DNA from: Zeus faber
Lineage: Eukaryota > Chordata > Actinopteri > Zeiformes > Zeidae
NCBI GenBank assembly: GCA_960531495.1
Contig: OY482859.1
Coordinates: 9,696,161-9,760,160 of the forward strand
Direction of reading: 5' to 3'
DNA length: 64,000 nt
The notes beneath the pieces were generated by a model. That model made no database searches. It was not told the origin of the DNA and worked only from the letters and a program-made list of their open reading frames with translations. Positions 1 through 12,097 of the stretch are shown piece by piece. The position numbers and the translations under genes are program-made. How positions within the stretch are numbered: the first letter of the stretch is position 1; the number at the start of each line of letters is the position of its first letter.

Positions 1-579
1 GGCGGACTCCCCGGGGACTGTCGTCTCGCGCCACGTTCGTCCCTCTCCTCCACGCCGGGGGTATGAGGAATCAAAGCGAAAACAGCGAGACAAGTGGAGA
101 GTTACGTGACGAGGAGATAACACAGAGATACGGGGAGAGAGATAAAGGATGATGAAAAAACGGCATTTCCCCGAAACAGGTGAACCAGGCTCCAGCTTCT
201 TCATTTAAATTGCTTCTTGTTCTTGTTCCTTTGGTGTATGTTCTCAAGTTTGCCCAAATCATAATAGCAGAGAAGGGGAGGAAATTGCTCCATCGCAGAC
301 ATGAATAGTAGCTCTATAATGGTACAGGGTGTCTACAGGTATCAGAGTGTTACATTTAAGACCTTTCAAGATGAATTTTCGGGCAACTGATCCCTGATTA
401 AATAATGCAAAGTATCCGTACGTATAAAGGTTTTGGTGCAGGTTAGAGGTAAGTATTGGGTAGAAACAGGGCAGGTTATGAATCACATTATTATTTGTGG
501 TTGAGCCGCGGCTGCAGACGGCAGCATGGCTGCCTTCCCCCGCGACGCCACAGCTGCCCCAAGTCAGCCGAATGAGAGC

Positions 580-1606
580 CAAGCATCTGACACAGGCAAC
601 CGCAGCACGCACAGACAGGGCTGAGGCCTCGTGGGAGCCCGGACGTCTCGGACATCTTGTCGTTCAAGTTTGATTAATATCAATGTGCATTTGGAGCAGA
701 ACTGTTGCAATTTTCCCGGAAGTAGAAGAACGTGGGCGCGACTTGATTCGTTTGTGAAGCGGGCATCCAGCGACCTGCGCCCTGTGGACTGCATAGACTT
801 TGCTACACGTAGACCAGTGATACTCAAACCGTGGCTCACATAAGATATTACTGGTAGCCTAAAAAAAACGTATATTTTTGGGAAAAGGGAAAGGTTGAGA
901 GTAGACGGACAACCCGAGCCGATGCTGTGTTCAATGGAAACTCTGAAAACTGTGACTTGTACTGCGTTTCACAATACCCCCAAAAACTATATTCGGTCAC
1001 AGAAGGTGTTTTCACACCACAAGAAGTTCTAAGAACCTTGGATGGAACCGTCCCTTTCTTTCTTTGGGTCCTGTGATACAGGAGCGATCGTAATTGTTAA
1101 AACACGGTTCTTCAGGGACATCAGTGACGTAAAGTGCACGGTGAATGGTCCAGACATAAGTCCGTGGTGGTTGGACAAACACATGAGTCAGTGAAGCACC
1201 GGTAATGCTTGAAAACAATCTTAACAAAAAAAAAACAGAAAAGTATAAATAATCACAGAAAGCCGTCACCGTGTCATTATGTCGTGACGTCATCGTTGCC
1301 CGACACGGCACCAAGCGCTCGCCTGTCCGTCACTGAGAGTGCAGCCCGGTTTCCACGGACAACACAATTAGAAGTCCTGGTTTACAGGCAAACATAGACG
1401 GTTGTCTTAAAGACGGGAGGGTTGCGCTGTGTAGACCCTATAGTGGTTGCTCCGCAAGACGAGCAACCAGGAGAGAACCATCGGGAGCAGATGCAGCGTT
1501 CAATGTAAACTCGGAAAATCGTGCTGCGTTTCAGAGAACCTGGGAAACTGTAATACTGTACCTACCCAACACGACTAAACTGGACCCGTGTACTGCTGAC
1601 TGCACC
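580..1606 (+). repeat. Copy 1 of an unclassified dispersed repeat family
   Basis: The segment at 634-720 (with GGACGTCTCGGACAT, then TTCAAGTTTGATTAATATC) aligns with 34178-34250 and 55345-55410. Blocks at 917-980 and 1486-1560 share the core GATGCTGCGTTCAATGGGAA with 35322-35365 and 55586-55625. The end at 1566-1606 (CACGACTAAACTGGACCCGTG) matches 57236-57257, and both run into an ATT-type microsatellite. No coding capacity was seen. The class is unknown; a degraded non-autonomous DNA transposon is one possibility. Confidence 0.4.

Positions 1607-1654
<48 letters not shown>
1607..1654. repeat. (ATT)n microsatellite
   Basis: About 16 perfect ATT units, directly following the end of dispersed repeat copy 1. 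Confidence 0.9.
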
Positions 1655-1988
1655 CGCTATATAGTAGTTTAGTTATTCCCTTTAGGTCAGATAGCAAGGT
1701 AAGTGACTTGACTAATTTTGACTGAATTATGTGGATGAATAAAATCAGACAGGTTGAAACTATGACCTCAGAAATTCTTAGTCTTAAATCAGTCTTAGTT
1801 TAAGACTATTTAATCACTTTTAAAGCCTAATATTTGTAAACAAACACAATATTTGGAGACATTTCGAGACTTTCAGGATATGGTACAGAACAAACCTGCT
1901 ACTTGTTGGGTCAGTTTGTTTATGTTATTTCCCTTAATAATACAACAATACTATGGATGGTAATTGTCATGTGCACATGGCACATTTT

Positions 1989-2011
1989 TGTGTGTGTGTG
2001 TGTGTGTGTGT
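1989..2011. repeat. (GT)n microsatellite
   Basis: About 11 GT units in otherwise unremarkable non-coding DNA. Confidence 0.9.
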
Positions 2012-2400
2012 TGGGTTCTGTGCAAGTGTGCTCCTCAGCGTGCAGGCAGTGAAAACAAAGGCGGCGTCACATGCTTCTGTGCATCAGCAGCACGTGGCAT
2101 TTCCACTAGATGAACTGATGAAATGTCTCCGACAGCAAGCACTGCGCGCGCTAAAAGTGGAACCGCGGCCTCCATGAGTGCGGACGATGACGCAGAGCGC
2201 ACAGCATGTGGGCCCACGCCGCCACGCATACTCACATGTACACGTACACATCAGCACTGTGTTTACACCCACATCCAGTCGGAGAAAAACAGCCAAAAGC
2301 AGAGGAAACTTATTTTTAAGGAGCTGCATACGTCAATGTCAGTCTCCTCCGGGCGACTATCTTTATTGTGATATTCAGCTGAGGAGGCAGAGGGGGAGTG

Positions 2401-2404
<4 letters not shown>

Positions 2405-2443
<39 letters not shown>

Positions 2444-2610
2444 AGAGAGAGGGGAGGAGAGAGGATGGATAGAGCCCCAGCCTCTCTCCTGCTTCTCCCA
2501 AATCTCCTCTACATTCAGACCGTGTGGTCAGCCAGTAGGCCTCGTAGGAGGATTGGGGCTACGATCAGAGAGAGAGAGAGCGCGAGAGAGAGAGAGAGAG
2601 AGAGAGAGGT
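2405..2610. repeat. (GA)n tracts
   Basis: Two GA tracts, about 2405-2440 and 2565-2608, lie on either side of the left copy of the direct repeat. The second runs directly out of it. Confidence 0.8.
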
Positions 2611-2902
2611 TTTATTCATTCAGTTAATTGTGGTTGTCATCATTACTGTTGTTGTTGTTATTATAATTCTTTTTGTTGTTATTTATTTGGTTATTTATTT
2701 ATCTATTTATTAATTTCATTATAGTTTTGCTGTCCTTACTTCATCATAGGTTCTATGTGATAGTATTTTTGTAATATATGTATTATTATTGTCTTGTAAT
2801 GCTTTGGCAATGAAGGAATTTCTGTCATGCCAATAAAGGAGATTTGAGAGAGAGACAGAGAGAGACTATTATTAGAGACAGAGATTATTATTATTATTAT
2901 TA

Positions 2903-2981
<79 letters not shown>

Positions 2982-3102
2982 TAATAATAATGATAATAAT
3001 AAAAAAAAACCATCATCATCATCATCATCATAATAATCAGGGTGACTTACGTTCTTTTTGGTAGCAAAAATATTTCTACATGAATATTAACTACATTGCC
3101 AA

Positions 3103-3140
<38 letters not shown>

Positions 3141-3465
3141 AAATCTCCTTTATTGGCATGACAAAAATTCCTTCATTGCCAAAGCATTACAAGACAATAA
3201 TAATAATAATAATAATAATACCATTCATAAAAATTATAAATATTTTAAAAACCTACAGATAAAAATGATAATAATAAATAATATTGATAAAATGTGTAAA
3301 CATTTGAAATATAATAATATTGATTGAAATAGAAAAGCAATATTTAAAAATAAAATAATAATAATATTAATAATAACCTATATTGTTATAGCACAGCTTT
3401 TCACAATCTCCTCTACATTTAAACCGCGTGGTCAGCCAGTAGTAGGAGGATTGGGGCTATGATTA
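2498..3465. repeat. Opposed LINE-tail-like sequences framed by a direct repeat
   Basis: Arm 2783-2870 (containing TGTCATGCCAATAAAGGAGA) is the near-exact reverse complement of 3105-3210. The CATGCCAATAAAG motif beside simple repeats resembles 3' tails of fish non-LTR retrotransposons, from memory of such tails. Between the arms lie (ATT)n at 2884-2947 and (AAT)n at 2948-2999. Outside the arms, 2498-2573 and 3402-3465 are direct copies of each other, both containing GTGGTCAGCCAGTA or its close variant and AGGAGGATTGGGGCTA. The direct repeats could be a large target duplication or the product of rearrangement. Confidence 0.6.
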
Positions 3466-3659
3466 GAGAGTGAGGGAGGGAGGGGGAGCGAGAGAGGGCG
3501 AGAGGGAGAGTGTGAGAGAGAGAGAGAGAGAGAGGGAGAGAAATACAGGGGATGGGTGAGGCCAGCTTTGCTTTGGCATTTGACCCTGGAAGCGGGTCAG
3601 CTGACCGTCATCCCGTGTCACCGTCACAATTGACACACAGACACAGCGTGGCGCCGTGT

Positions 3660-4055
3660 GCAGAATCCAGGTCAGCCCCGGAGAAAAGTCAGCGGAGAGA
3701 TAACGGAGAGATGGAGGGGACGGAAGGGAAGGGGGGGTGAAAAAAAAAGGCTTAAGAGAAGTGGAGGAGAGACAGAGGGGGGGGGGGTGGATGGTGGGAA
3801 ATATGTCTGTGTGTGAGAGGGTGGGAGGAGGCGGAGGAGAAGACAGAGAGAGAGAGAGCGCGCTGGAAATAGGGGGAAGAGGGTGGGGGCTGACGGAGGA
3901 GAGGGGAGGGGAGGAGAGGGGGGTCGGGGGGGGGGGTCAGGCCTACTTCTGTTGCCATGGCGACCACATCCAGATGCTGTCGCAGCAGTGAGGCCAGCGG
4001 GAGGAGCGAGGGAGGCTGTAGCTAGAGGAGGAGGAGTGAAAGGGGGGAGGGGGAA

Positions 4056-4094
<39 letters not shown>
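3660..4094. repeat. Long purine-rich (Pu/Py) tract
   Basis: The plus strand is overwhelmingly A and G, with G runs at 3778-3787 and 3927-3936 and a (GA)n run at 4047-4086. Short pyrimidine interruptions occur near 3800-3815 and 3937-4020. The minus strand therefore reads as a Pro/Ser/Leu-rich open frame, which I regard as a composition artefact. Such tracts can adopt triplex or quadruplex forms; that is general knowledge, not shown here. Confidence 0.75.
3951..3964. promoter_or_regulatory. RFX-like X-box palindrome
   Basis: GTTGCCATGGCGAC differs from the palindromic RFX consensus GTTGCCATGGCAAC at one base. It lies in a GC-rich block just before a pair of CCAAT-type motifs, a plausible regulatory setting. 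Functional use is inferred. Confidence 0.4.
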
Positions 4095-4099
4095 GGCGG

Positions 4100-4700
4100 G
4101 GGAGAGGGGGAACGGAGCCCCCTTTGCTGTCTGAGCGGCGGCTAAAGCCATTGGCGGCGGTGCATTGTGGGAAGGGAGTGATTGGAGTAAACGAAGCGGT
4201 ATGGAGGACGAGGCCCGTCTGCACGCCGAAAAGAGGGGGAGGAGGAGGAGGAGGGAGAGAGGTGGAGAGAAGGGGGATTCCTGGAAGGAGGGGTTGTTGC
4301 TACACGGAAGAGCTCGCCGGAGAACGGCGGCTCGGCCAATCGCACGGCAGCCATTTCTAATGTATATCGAGAAACTCAGTTTTTTTTCCATGGGCGGGGG
4401 ACGCGGCGTGCGTCGAGGACGGGATTCGGGTGGAAAGCTCACGGAGGGTGTTTTTTTTTTGTTTTTTTCTCCCCCCCCTCCAACATCCACTGTGTGTCAG
4501 ATAAGCATGAACGGGGTTACACGCGCCATGTGGCGGCGCTGCGATATTCTAATTAATATGCTAATCCAAATAGGATTTCTGAAATCCATGTGTCTTGTGG
4601 ATGGAGTGGACCGGGAGTCTGTTCGCCCTAATGCGTGTCGCGCCCACCCAACTGAACTGTAAGTCAAAGCTAGTTGGCGCGCTTAGAAGCTAATGCAAGA
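4100..4700. promoter_or_regulatory. GC-rich block with CCAAT boxes and a homeodomain/POU-type cluster
   Basis: CCATTGG at about 4148 and GGCCAATCG at about 4334 are CCAAT-box-like, in both orientations. CpG is frequent from 4100 to 4460. TAATTAATATGCTAAT at 4550-4565 combines a TAATTA homeodomain core with an octamer-like site. No exon was found beside it. It could be an alternative promoter or enhancer inside the phactr3-like locus; this is inference. Confidence 0.3.
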
Positions 4701-7700
4701 TTAAAGATTATATACTGGGTTTTTTGGGGGGTTTTTTTGGAGGGGGGGGGTAGTTATTTTTATTTTGTGAACCTGACAGCAACATCAGCACATTAAATGC
4801 ACGGTTGAATAAAGGCGGGGAAATGAACTGTGTAAACAGAGTTAAGTGAAATGGAATTTGTATGGAGAAGAACATCTCATTTCCCTCCAATGATGCGTTG
4901 AATAAACGAGAAAACTTGGAAGAGTAAGACCCAGATTAGGCCTAAATTAAGGCTAAATCACACTTTTGATCCAGACTAAATGAAATGCCCTTTCTCAGTC
5001 ACGGTTTACAATAGTGTCAGACTTGCCCTAGTCTCGGTTAAAAAAAAAAAATCTGATTTCCAGAAGGAGGATTAGAGGTAACCTAGGTCTAAATGAAGGT
5101 TTAAAATACATTTTTGGCTTAAAGGTTGTGGTCTCCAGGTGGACCAGGTTGATCTGGACTGAGACCAGCACCAAGACCAGACAAGAAGGAGCTGACCAGT
5201 CCTTCATCACCTGAATCTAGGACCTCCTAGTCTACAATGAAGCACATTTTAAGAAAATTTTAATTCTTAAATTCTGGATGAATATAAGTAGAATTGCGCT
5301 TAGTCCTGATTTCCATTAAACCCCGTCTGCAAAACCGCCCAAAAGTGTGCAAATCAGACGTATTTTCAGGTTTTCTTCACTTAGGTTTTAGACTAGAGAG
5401 AAAATATAATCTAGGCAGGGAGTGCCAAAATATGCCTTTCATACACAGTCCCTCATGACCATTGCAGTTTATTCCATCCCAGGAGATTGATGCAGAATAG
5501 TGACGTGGGGGCCACACTGAAATGGAAGCGCTTTTATACAAAGCATTGGCAATATGTCACGACAACAAGCAATAATACTAGATTTAAAAAATGCAGGCCT
5601 TTGTTGAACTGAACTGTTTGAACTGAGCTTGACTGGGTCAAATTATCCAGCTGGTTTTGAGAAAATGTGCCTTCAGCTCCAAACACAATCTCTTACAACA
5701 GCTCATTTAAAGACAGATCTCTCACTTTCTACACTTCCTGACTTTAATTGCAAAGTTATGGCGGGTGTTTCAAGTATGTCTTAATGTTCCCTATGCTCGC
5801 CATTAGAGCTCAGCCTTTTATGTTCAAATAGATTACGCACGTATTTTCGACAAACATACAAAGCACATGCATGGAAATGAACACGCATTCCTGAATTGTA
5901 TCCCTCTGCGGCGTCTCGGTTCATAGAACAACACCTCTGTTGGATCCCGCTCACATTTTAAAGAGCTAATTAAACCTAAACAAAGTTCATTGTCAGTTAG
6001 TTTGTCCTCCGTCACAGGGAATAGGCGGAGAATCAATTTTGCTCCGGGACGCGTTGGCGTTTTGCCAACACGGGGTCCTTAAACTCACAACCTCCAGTTG
6101 AAAGGCCATTGTCGTAGCCCTGCCGCCTAAAAATCTCCCATTACCACTCGAATGATATGCACTGTAATTCAAATTTTATCGCCGCAGTTCTGTCCCCACC
6201 AACCACTCTGATCCTCTCTGCGTGCCTCGGGGGGGGGGGGAGACTGAAAAAACCCTAAGGAGAAAAAAACAACTCAAAAAGCGCAGCTCCCCGACTCTTC
6301 CTGACGGGGTTCCACGTCGAGGGCCACATCCGCCCCGTACGGCGACCGCGTGCCCTTGAATGAGCCGCCTCTTTACCTGCCGCCCTGCCAGCTCACCTCC
6401 TCGCTTTACCCCCACACTGGCTCTACCGCGCCGCTGCCATCTGTCTGCGGCGCGGCGCCCGCAGGCCCTGCCAGTCTCGCCGGCAGGGGGAGGAGGAGGA
6501 GGAGGAGGAGGAGGAGGAGAGTAGAGCTTGGGAAAGATGGAAAAGAAGACAAGAAGAGCGTGAGGAAGGGAAAGAATGAATGGAGCCTACGAGAGAGAGC
6601 AGCATGAAAAGGAGGAAGAAGCCTCATGAATGAATTAGGGTGACAGAGGGGGCGTCTGCTCTACGGTTTAAAGTGGTAATCCGTACGATTATTTTGTTCC
6701 AAAAAAATCCCATATTTAATACTTTAACGAGTTGGTACTTTTCAACAAACAGCCATTCAATGTGGTCACGTTATGCACGTGCTCTTCTGCATGGATATGA
6801 TCTTCTAATTATTGGTGGTGGGGTCCGCCACACGCAAGAAGCGAAAGGCAGCCACTGTGACTGAATCTTGTTCGGTAAACTGTCGATGAACATTCACAAA
6901 AAAAAAAGAACAACAATTAACCACCTTCAGTGACCAAGAAAAGAAAACACTGCATCCTTGAACGGTCTGTGACTTGTCCCACCGTAACCCACTCAGCGCA
7001 GAGGATCTCACGGATCGCCGCTCTGAGCGAAAAAGACAAAAATAAACCGCCTTCGCGGGATGACTTCCAAGCGTGTGAAAAGCGGCGCACACTCAACAGC
7101 ACACAAACAACTTGACGGGTTCCTCGCTCGTCATTCGTGAATATTCTCACAAACTTTTTTACCGTCCAAAAGAATCTCTGAGCCTCGTCATTCACTTTGG
7201 TATCTACACACTACACTTTTTCCAAAACGCCGCTGTACCAACAGAGTTATGGAAACAGCCTCTTAAAGAAGTTTTTGGAAAGTATTTAAATTAAAAGTAG
7301 TTATCATGTAAATCTTAGAAAATCTAGCCATCTTGAATATACAATTTCAAGGGATTATAATACATAGGAAACCTCACCTCCGCAGAACCAGCACAGGCTC
7401 AGGGAGATGAGCCTGTTTTTAATTGGCATCAGCAAAAAAATAAAAAATAAAAAAAAGAGCGATATAACATAAATGACACAATAAATAATACTCCCCATGA
7501 TGAGGCGCAGCCCGTCATTATATCGATAAGTGCTTCACTTACATGGAAAACATCCACAAGCTGTAATGGCCTTTTTCAGCCTGTTGTGCTGCAGGTGTTT
7601 TTTCCTCTGGCTCCTCCTGCACACTAGCCCTTGTTTTAAGTGGTTATCAGGGGTGTTTGAGACAAATTCCGTGCACGTGGATCCTCATGAAGCGCCGGAC

Positions 7701-7900
7701 CGCCAACACCCCACCTAAGACCCGACGGAGGTGACGCAGAGCTTTCTCGGGTTTTTGAGTTTTTCGGTAAATAACACTCTTCCATTCTTTCCGGGGAGAC
7801 ACGTCGCTTTGGAGCGGCGCAGAGGCCTCCAAAGGTCGAGCTACTGGCTCATTAAAGTGATTACTGACTCGGTGTGAAGTGAGGCTCCGATGTGTTGACT
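4700..7900. other. Non-coding stretch, no gene seen
   Basis: No open frame here has splice-compatible or family-like sequence. 4920-5300 repeats variants of an AGTCTAG/AGACTAG-like theme reminiscent of old MITEs, too weak to name. 6485-6520 is a (GGA)n run in a CpG-rich block from about 6300. Confidence 0.5.
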
Positions 7901-7910
7901 GATGGTGGCG

Positions 7911-7919
7911 TAGAGAGAG

Positions 7920-7978
<59 letters not shown>
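7911..7978. repeat. (GA)n microsatellite
   Basis: GA repeat interrupted twice by AAG, so it consists of three blocks. Confidence 0.9.
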
Positions 7979-8244
7979 CGGAGAGATGCTGTCAGCCAAT
8001 GGGAAACGCCTGAGGGTCTTCGTTGTCACCATATGTTGGTGCTGAGAACGAGGACGAGGGGGTGGCTTTGGCGCGGAGACCGGCTAAGTCATGCTGCGGC
8101 ACGAACACGGAGAGGGAGGAATCTGGTTCATTCTCAGCATCTTCTCACAATATCAAATGACCTTTTTCCAACTTTTTCAGCATCAGCATCACACATAGTA
8201 GATCGCTCGCACACTCGCACATTAATTCATACGCCCGCACAAAC

Positions 8245-8248
<4 letters not shown>

Positions 8249-8279
<31 letters not shown>
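8249..8279. repeat. (CA)n microsatellite
   Basis: About 15 CA units. No gene was seen between 8000 and 9300. Confidence 0.9.
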
Positions 8280-8281
<2 letters not shown>

Positions 8282-9338
8282 CCCACACATGACACGGTGA
8301 CATTTCACCCTCAAAATAAAGCGCCCGGCAGCCTCCTGTAGTGCCCCATAAAGCGCCCGTCTCTGGCGTTCCTGCTAAAAGTGCCTCTGGTGTCACCCAC
8401 TCGGCAGAGCAAACAGCAGTCACCTGGCCGTGAGAAGACTTGGCTTCTACGCCGCGGCCAAAATAAAGAAGAAGCAGAGGAAGAAAATACCTCGCGGGGG
8501 GGGGGGGGGTCACGGCCTTCCTCGTTTTAAGTTTTGGACCAAATCCGCCAACGTCCATAAATTCAAGTCTCATTCTGCTCCATCGAGAAGCTCCCTCTAA
8601 TTAAGTAATGGAAACCTTGGTGCCGTTCGCCTCTTAGTATGTTGGGCCTTTTTCTATCATTAATCACATTAGTTGCAAGAATTGGCAGATTCAAATGGAC
8701 TTATCCGGCTCCCTCTGGAACCCCGTAAGAGCCGAGAGAGCCTTTTTTTTTTTCTGGCGGCGGTGTAAGTAATGGTAAAAGTATAGCCTCTGACCTTGCT
8801 GACTAAAAGGTGGCATGAGGCCTAGTTATTAGAGAGAGCGTCTCAAAGCCAGCGAGCCGAGGCTCCAATGCCACGGTCGCAAAACTGTCCAGCCGCCACC
8901 TGTCCTTGTATCTCACTTTGATTCACTCTGAAAGTGCCTCCGGATGCGAACGCCAGCTGAAGGCTTCAGCACAAAATATAAATCGAAGTTGTTTTGGAGG
9001 CTCCAGACGCCTGGACGCAGCCAGGAACTCACCGGCGTCTCTTCACTGGGGCGGAGGTGTTTCCACCGAGTGGAGCTCATTATAGACTCCGGCTGCGCAG
9101 GATCAGGTGGGTGTGTGACTGTGTGTAATTCAGTGCTGTTATTCCCATTGATTTAGGTCAGAGCCTGAAAGATTCATATAAAGCGTACTGTGTGTGTGCA
9201 CAACAGAGAGAGGGAAAGAAAGAGAGAGAGAGGGGGAGAGAGGAGTGGAAGGGAGGGAAAGAGGGATATGTGACAGTAAGTACAGTAGTCCCAGCCTCCA
9301 CTGTGTGCGTCTGTGTACATTAAGACACTTGGTGATTA

Positions 9339-9341
<3 letters not shown>

Positions 9342-9415
<74 letters not shown>
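9342..9415. repeat. (GT)n microsatellite
   Basis: About 37 uninterrupted GT units. The His-Thr and Cys-Val open frames across it are artefacts. Confidence 0.95.
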
Positions 9416-9417
<2 letters not shown>

Positions 9418-10055
9418 CCATCCATGGCTGATGGCTCCCTTCCATTGGGCCCCCCTGACTCGACAGGGAGGAGAGCGCCTCATGGTCTCCAGGCAGAAAT
9501 TCAAAGGGAGGTGCAGCGAGGAACACAGCAAATCTCTGCTGTTAGCTCAGCGAGCACTGAGGGTTCCAAGCACCACCATCGCACCGTTCCCTCAAATCAA
9601 ACAGCACGCCGCTTTAAACGTCCGAATCAACAGAGCGCTTAAACTTGCCGTCACTTCCCCAAGAAGACATAGCCGAGCCTCAAGCAGTTCTGGTTTTATT
9701 TGGTGCTTACTATTATGCAACGTTCACAAATCGCAATCATTTTTGGTCGCAACAATCACAAAGAGCTCTGCAAATGAAATTCCGGAGTGACTGAAATAGT
9801 AATGGATACATTCCCTGGGAAATGGCAGTCAGGATAATTCCCGCTGAGGTGAGTCGTAGCGTAGAGTTCCATTTGCGTTACTGCGTGCCGGGGGGGAAAT
9901 ATCAATCTGGCATGCATTGTTTTGATGACATCGCAGGAAGCCGCTGCAATTATCTTGTGTTGGAGCCGCACAGCCGTGGTTTCCAGCCAGGCTGAGCAGC
10001 CGCCAGCAGCTCAGCATCTGAGCACAAAACATTCTGACAAAAGCCTGCGCGCCAA

Positions 10056-10301
10056 CTGTCCACAACAACCTGTTGTCCAACTGTCCACAACAATGTGTTG
10101 TCCAACTGTCCACAACAACCTGTTGTCCAACTGTCCACAACAACCTGTTGTCCAACTGTCCACAACAACCTGTTGTCCAACTGTCCACAACAACCTTTTG
10201 TCCAACTGTCCACAAAAACCTGTTGTCCAACTGTCCACAACAACCTGTTATCCAACTGTCCACAACAATGTGTTGTCCAACTGTCCACAACAACCTGGCT
10301 T
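10056..10301. repeat. 25-bp minisatellite, nine full units plus a partial one
   Basis: The unit starts CTGTCCACAACAACCTGTTG and recurs exactly every 25 bases from 10056 to 10281. Variants differ by one to three bases, for example AATGTGTTG at 10094 and 10266, CTTTTG at 10195 and AAAACC at 10215. Each unit holds a short inverted repeat (ACAAC, then GTTGT). Because 25 is not a multiple of three and the unit has no stop, several frames stay open across it on both strands; none is taken as coding. Confidence 0.95.
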
Positions 10302-10379
10302 AAGGCGGACGCAGATGTCCAGCCCACGTTCACAACAAATGTCCAATCCATGACCATGTTACTTCATTATACCGTGTAA

Positions 10380-12030
10380 TAAGAGATTCAAAAGTCGTGT
10401 CATGCATGTCCTGAGTGATGTGCTGAGCCATGAGCTTGCCTGTGTTAGGTGGACGTCCATGTTTACCCTTATCCTCCATATCCAAAGTTTACTGACCACA
10501 ACAAGCTATGCTGGCTGGTTTTACTTAAGTGAAAGCTATATAAACGATCAAATATGGGATCCATTTGAACAAACTAATCTCATGGATTACCACTTTAATT
10601 TAACTCTAATGAAAGATAATTTTGCCATCACCAGAGGTCAACTTCTCAACAGTTGTTTCATTTTGTTCCGACTAGTGAAAAACATGGAATCAAGTCCTGT
10701 GTTGACTTTTGATTAAGTTAGATTTGCACGATAACAACCTGTGAATGTCATTTAAAGTTCTAATAAAAGATCAAGTCAAGTCATAATCAATAAACTAGAA
10801 AGATCTAAATTGATAATCTTGATGTTGTTTCATCTAGTTAAGGTCAATAATTAGGAAACGGTGCTCATTGTTGGCGCTGCTACGAATCCGCACTGAGAGG
10901 AAAAATATTTTATTAAGGGATTTGTATGTGATTAAACACTTCCAAATACCCATCATGAGATTAGGGGCCATACATCAGGTGGGCAGAAAGGGCAACAAAT
11001 TCTCAATTACAAATATGTTGTGTCATGCTTTATGGGCATAAATGAGCATTGTGCATTCATTTCCAAATAACTGTGGTTCAAAAATAAACAGAGCGGGTTG
11101 AAGTATCAGGGTGACAGGGAGTGAGTATATTCCTGTTGACCACTGAACCCAGTGAGAAAAACACGTTTTCTGTGTGAAGCTTCAAAGGCCAAAGCCAAAA
11201 GCTGCTCTGTGCCACAGTGGGTTGAGGTGCCCAAAACGCTGCTGTCCACAGAGGACGAGCAGGTTAAGGCTTATTGTATCACCAGGGTTTAAAGAGAACG
11301 ACTCAAAATTCTGCCCAACGGATTCAGGAACACAAAGCCTGAACGGAACCTTTCATCTTCAAAAGAGATTCGATTCGTCCCTCTTTAATGTGCTATCAAG
11401 CTCACACAATCTAGTCATCGTGACGGTAAATATAGCAGTAGAAATAATATAGAGATAGAATTACTGTATCAATTGAAATATACCAGCATGGTTTCTAAAG
11501 TGAAAATAAATGATGTGAAAAAATCATGAATCTGATCGTGAATGAATCATGAATGTTTCTGTTTGGTTGTCTAAGCCATCAGTTGGAAAGAGTTTGAGAC
11601 AAATACTGACACTCAATATTGATGATCCAGCCGTATTTTAGGGATCATTATTGGTGCTTTCAGAAGATATTTACAACGAATAAATATTTAAAATGGGAAT
11701 CAATAATTAGCTAAATAGATATCATGATCTGCTCGAACAGCTTTTATGATAAAACAGCCTTGAAAACAAAGAACCCAAATCCCAGATAAAAACTCATCTC
11801 ATATCACAAATCGATATTAAAATGATATATCGGCCAGCCCTGATGTTATATATGTGCGGGTTGTACATCATGTTGTCGGAAAAAAATGCTAAAATGATTC
11901 TCTTCCCTGGTGGATCCAGAAACCAGTTGAGTCAGGGCCTTTCCAGCTCCGGGCCGCGCTCATCTGTAACCCGGGCGCTGTCCGCGGTGCTGACAATAAG
12001 CTCTCCAACCTTTCACACATTCCTACACTG
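10380..12030. other. Non-coding stretch, no gene seen
   Basis: AT-rich unique-looking sequence to about 11850, then a GC-richer block. No exon, RNA gene or recognisable mobile element could be supported. Confidence 0.5.
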
Positions 12031-12035
12031 GATGC

Positions 12036-12060
12036 CCCCACCCCACCCCACCCCACCCCT

Positions 12061-12095
<35 letters not shown>
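12036..12095. repeat. (CCCCA)n followed by (CT)n
   Basis: A short CCCCA repeat (about 12036-12058) runs into a CT tract (12062-12093). Another simple repeat, (CCGT)n then (CCGG)n, lies at 12382-12417, and a CT tract at 12847-12870. The surrounding block 11940-12980 is CpG-rich but no exon was found. Confidence 0.8.

Positions 12096-12097
<2 letters not shown>

Noticed and set aside
3672-4490. 272-codon Pro/Ser/Leu-rich open frame on the minus strand
   Set aside because: Product of the purine-rich plus strand; no domain, no splice context, low complexity throughout.
9829-10379. Overlapping open frames on both strands, and a possible CRISPR array
   Set aside because: The frames exist because the 25-bp unit lacks stops. 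The units abut without unique spacers, so it is a tandem repeat and not CRISPR.
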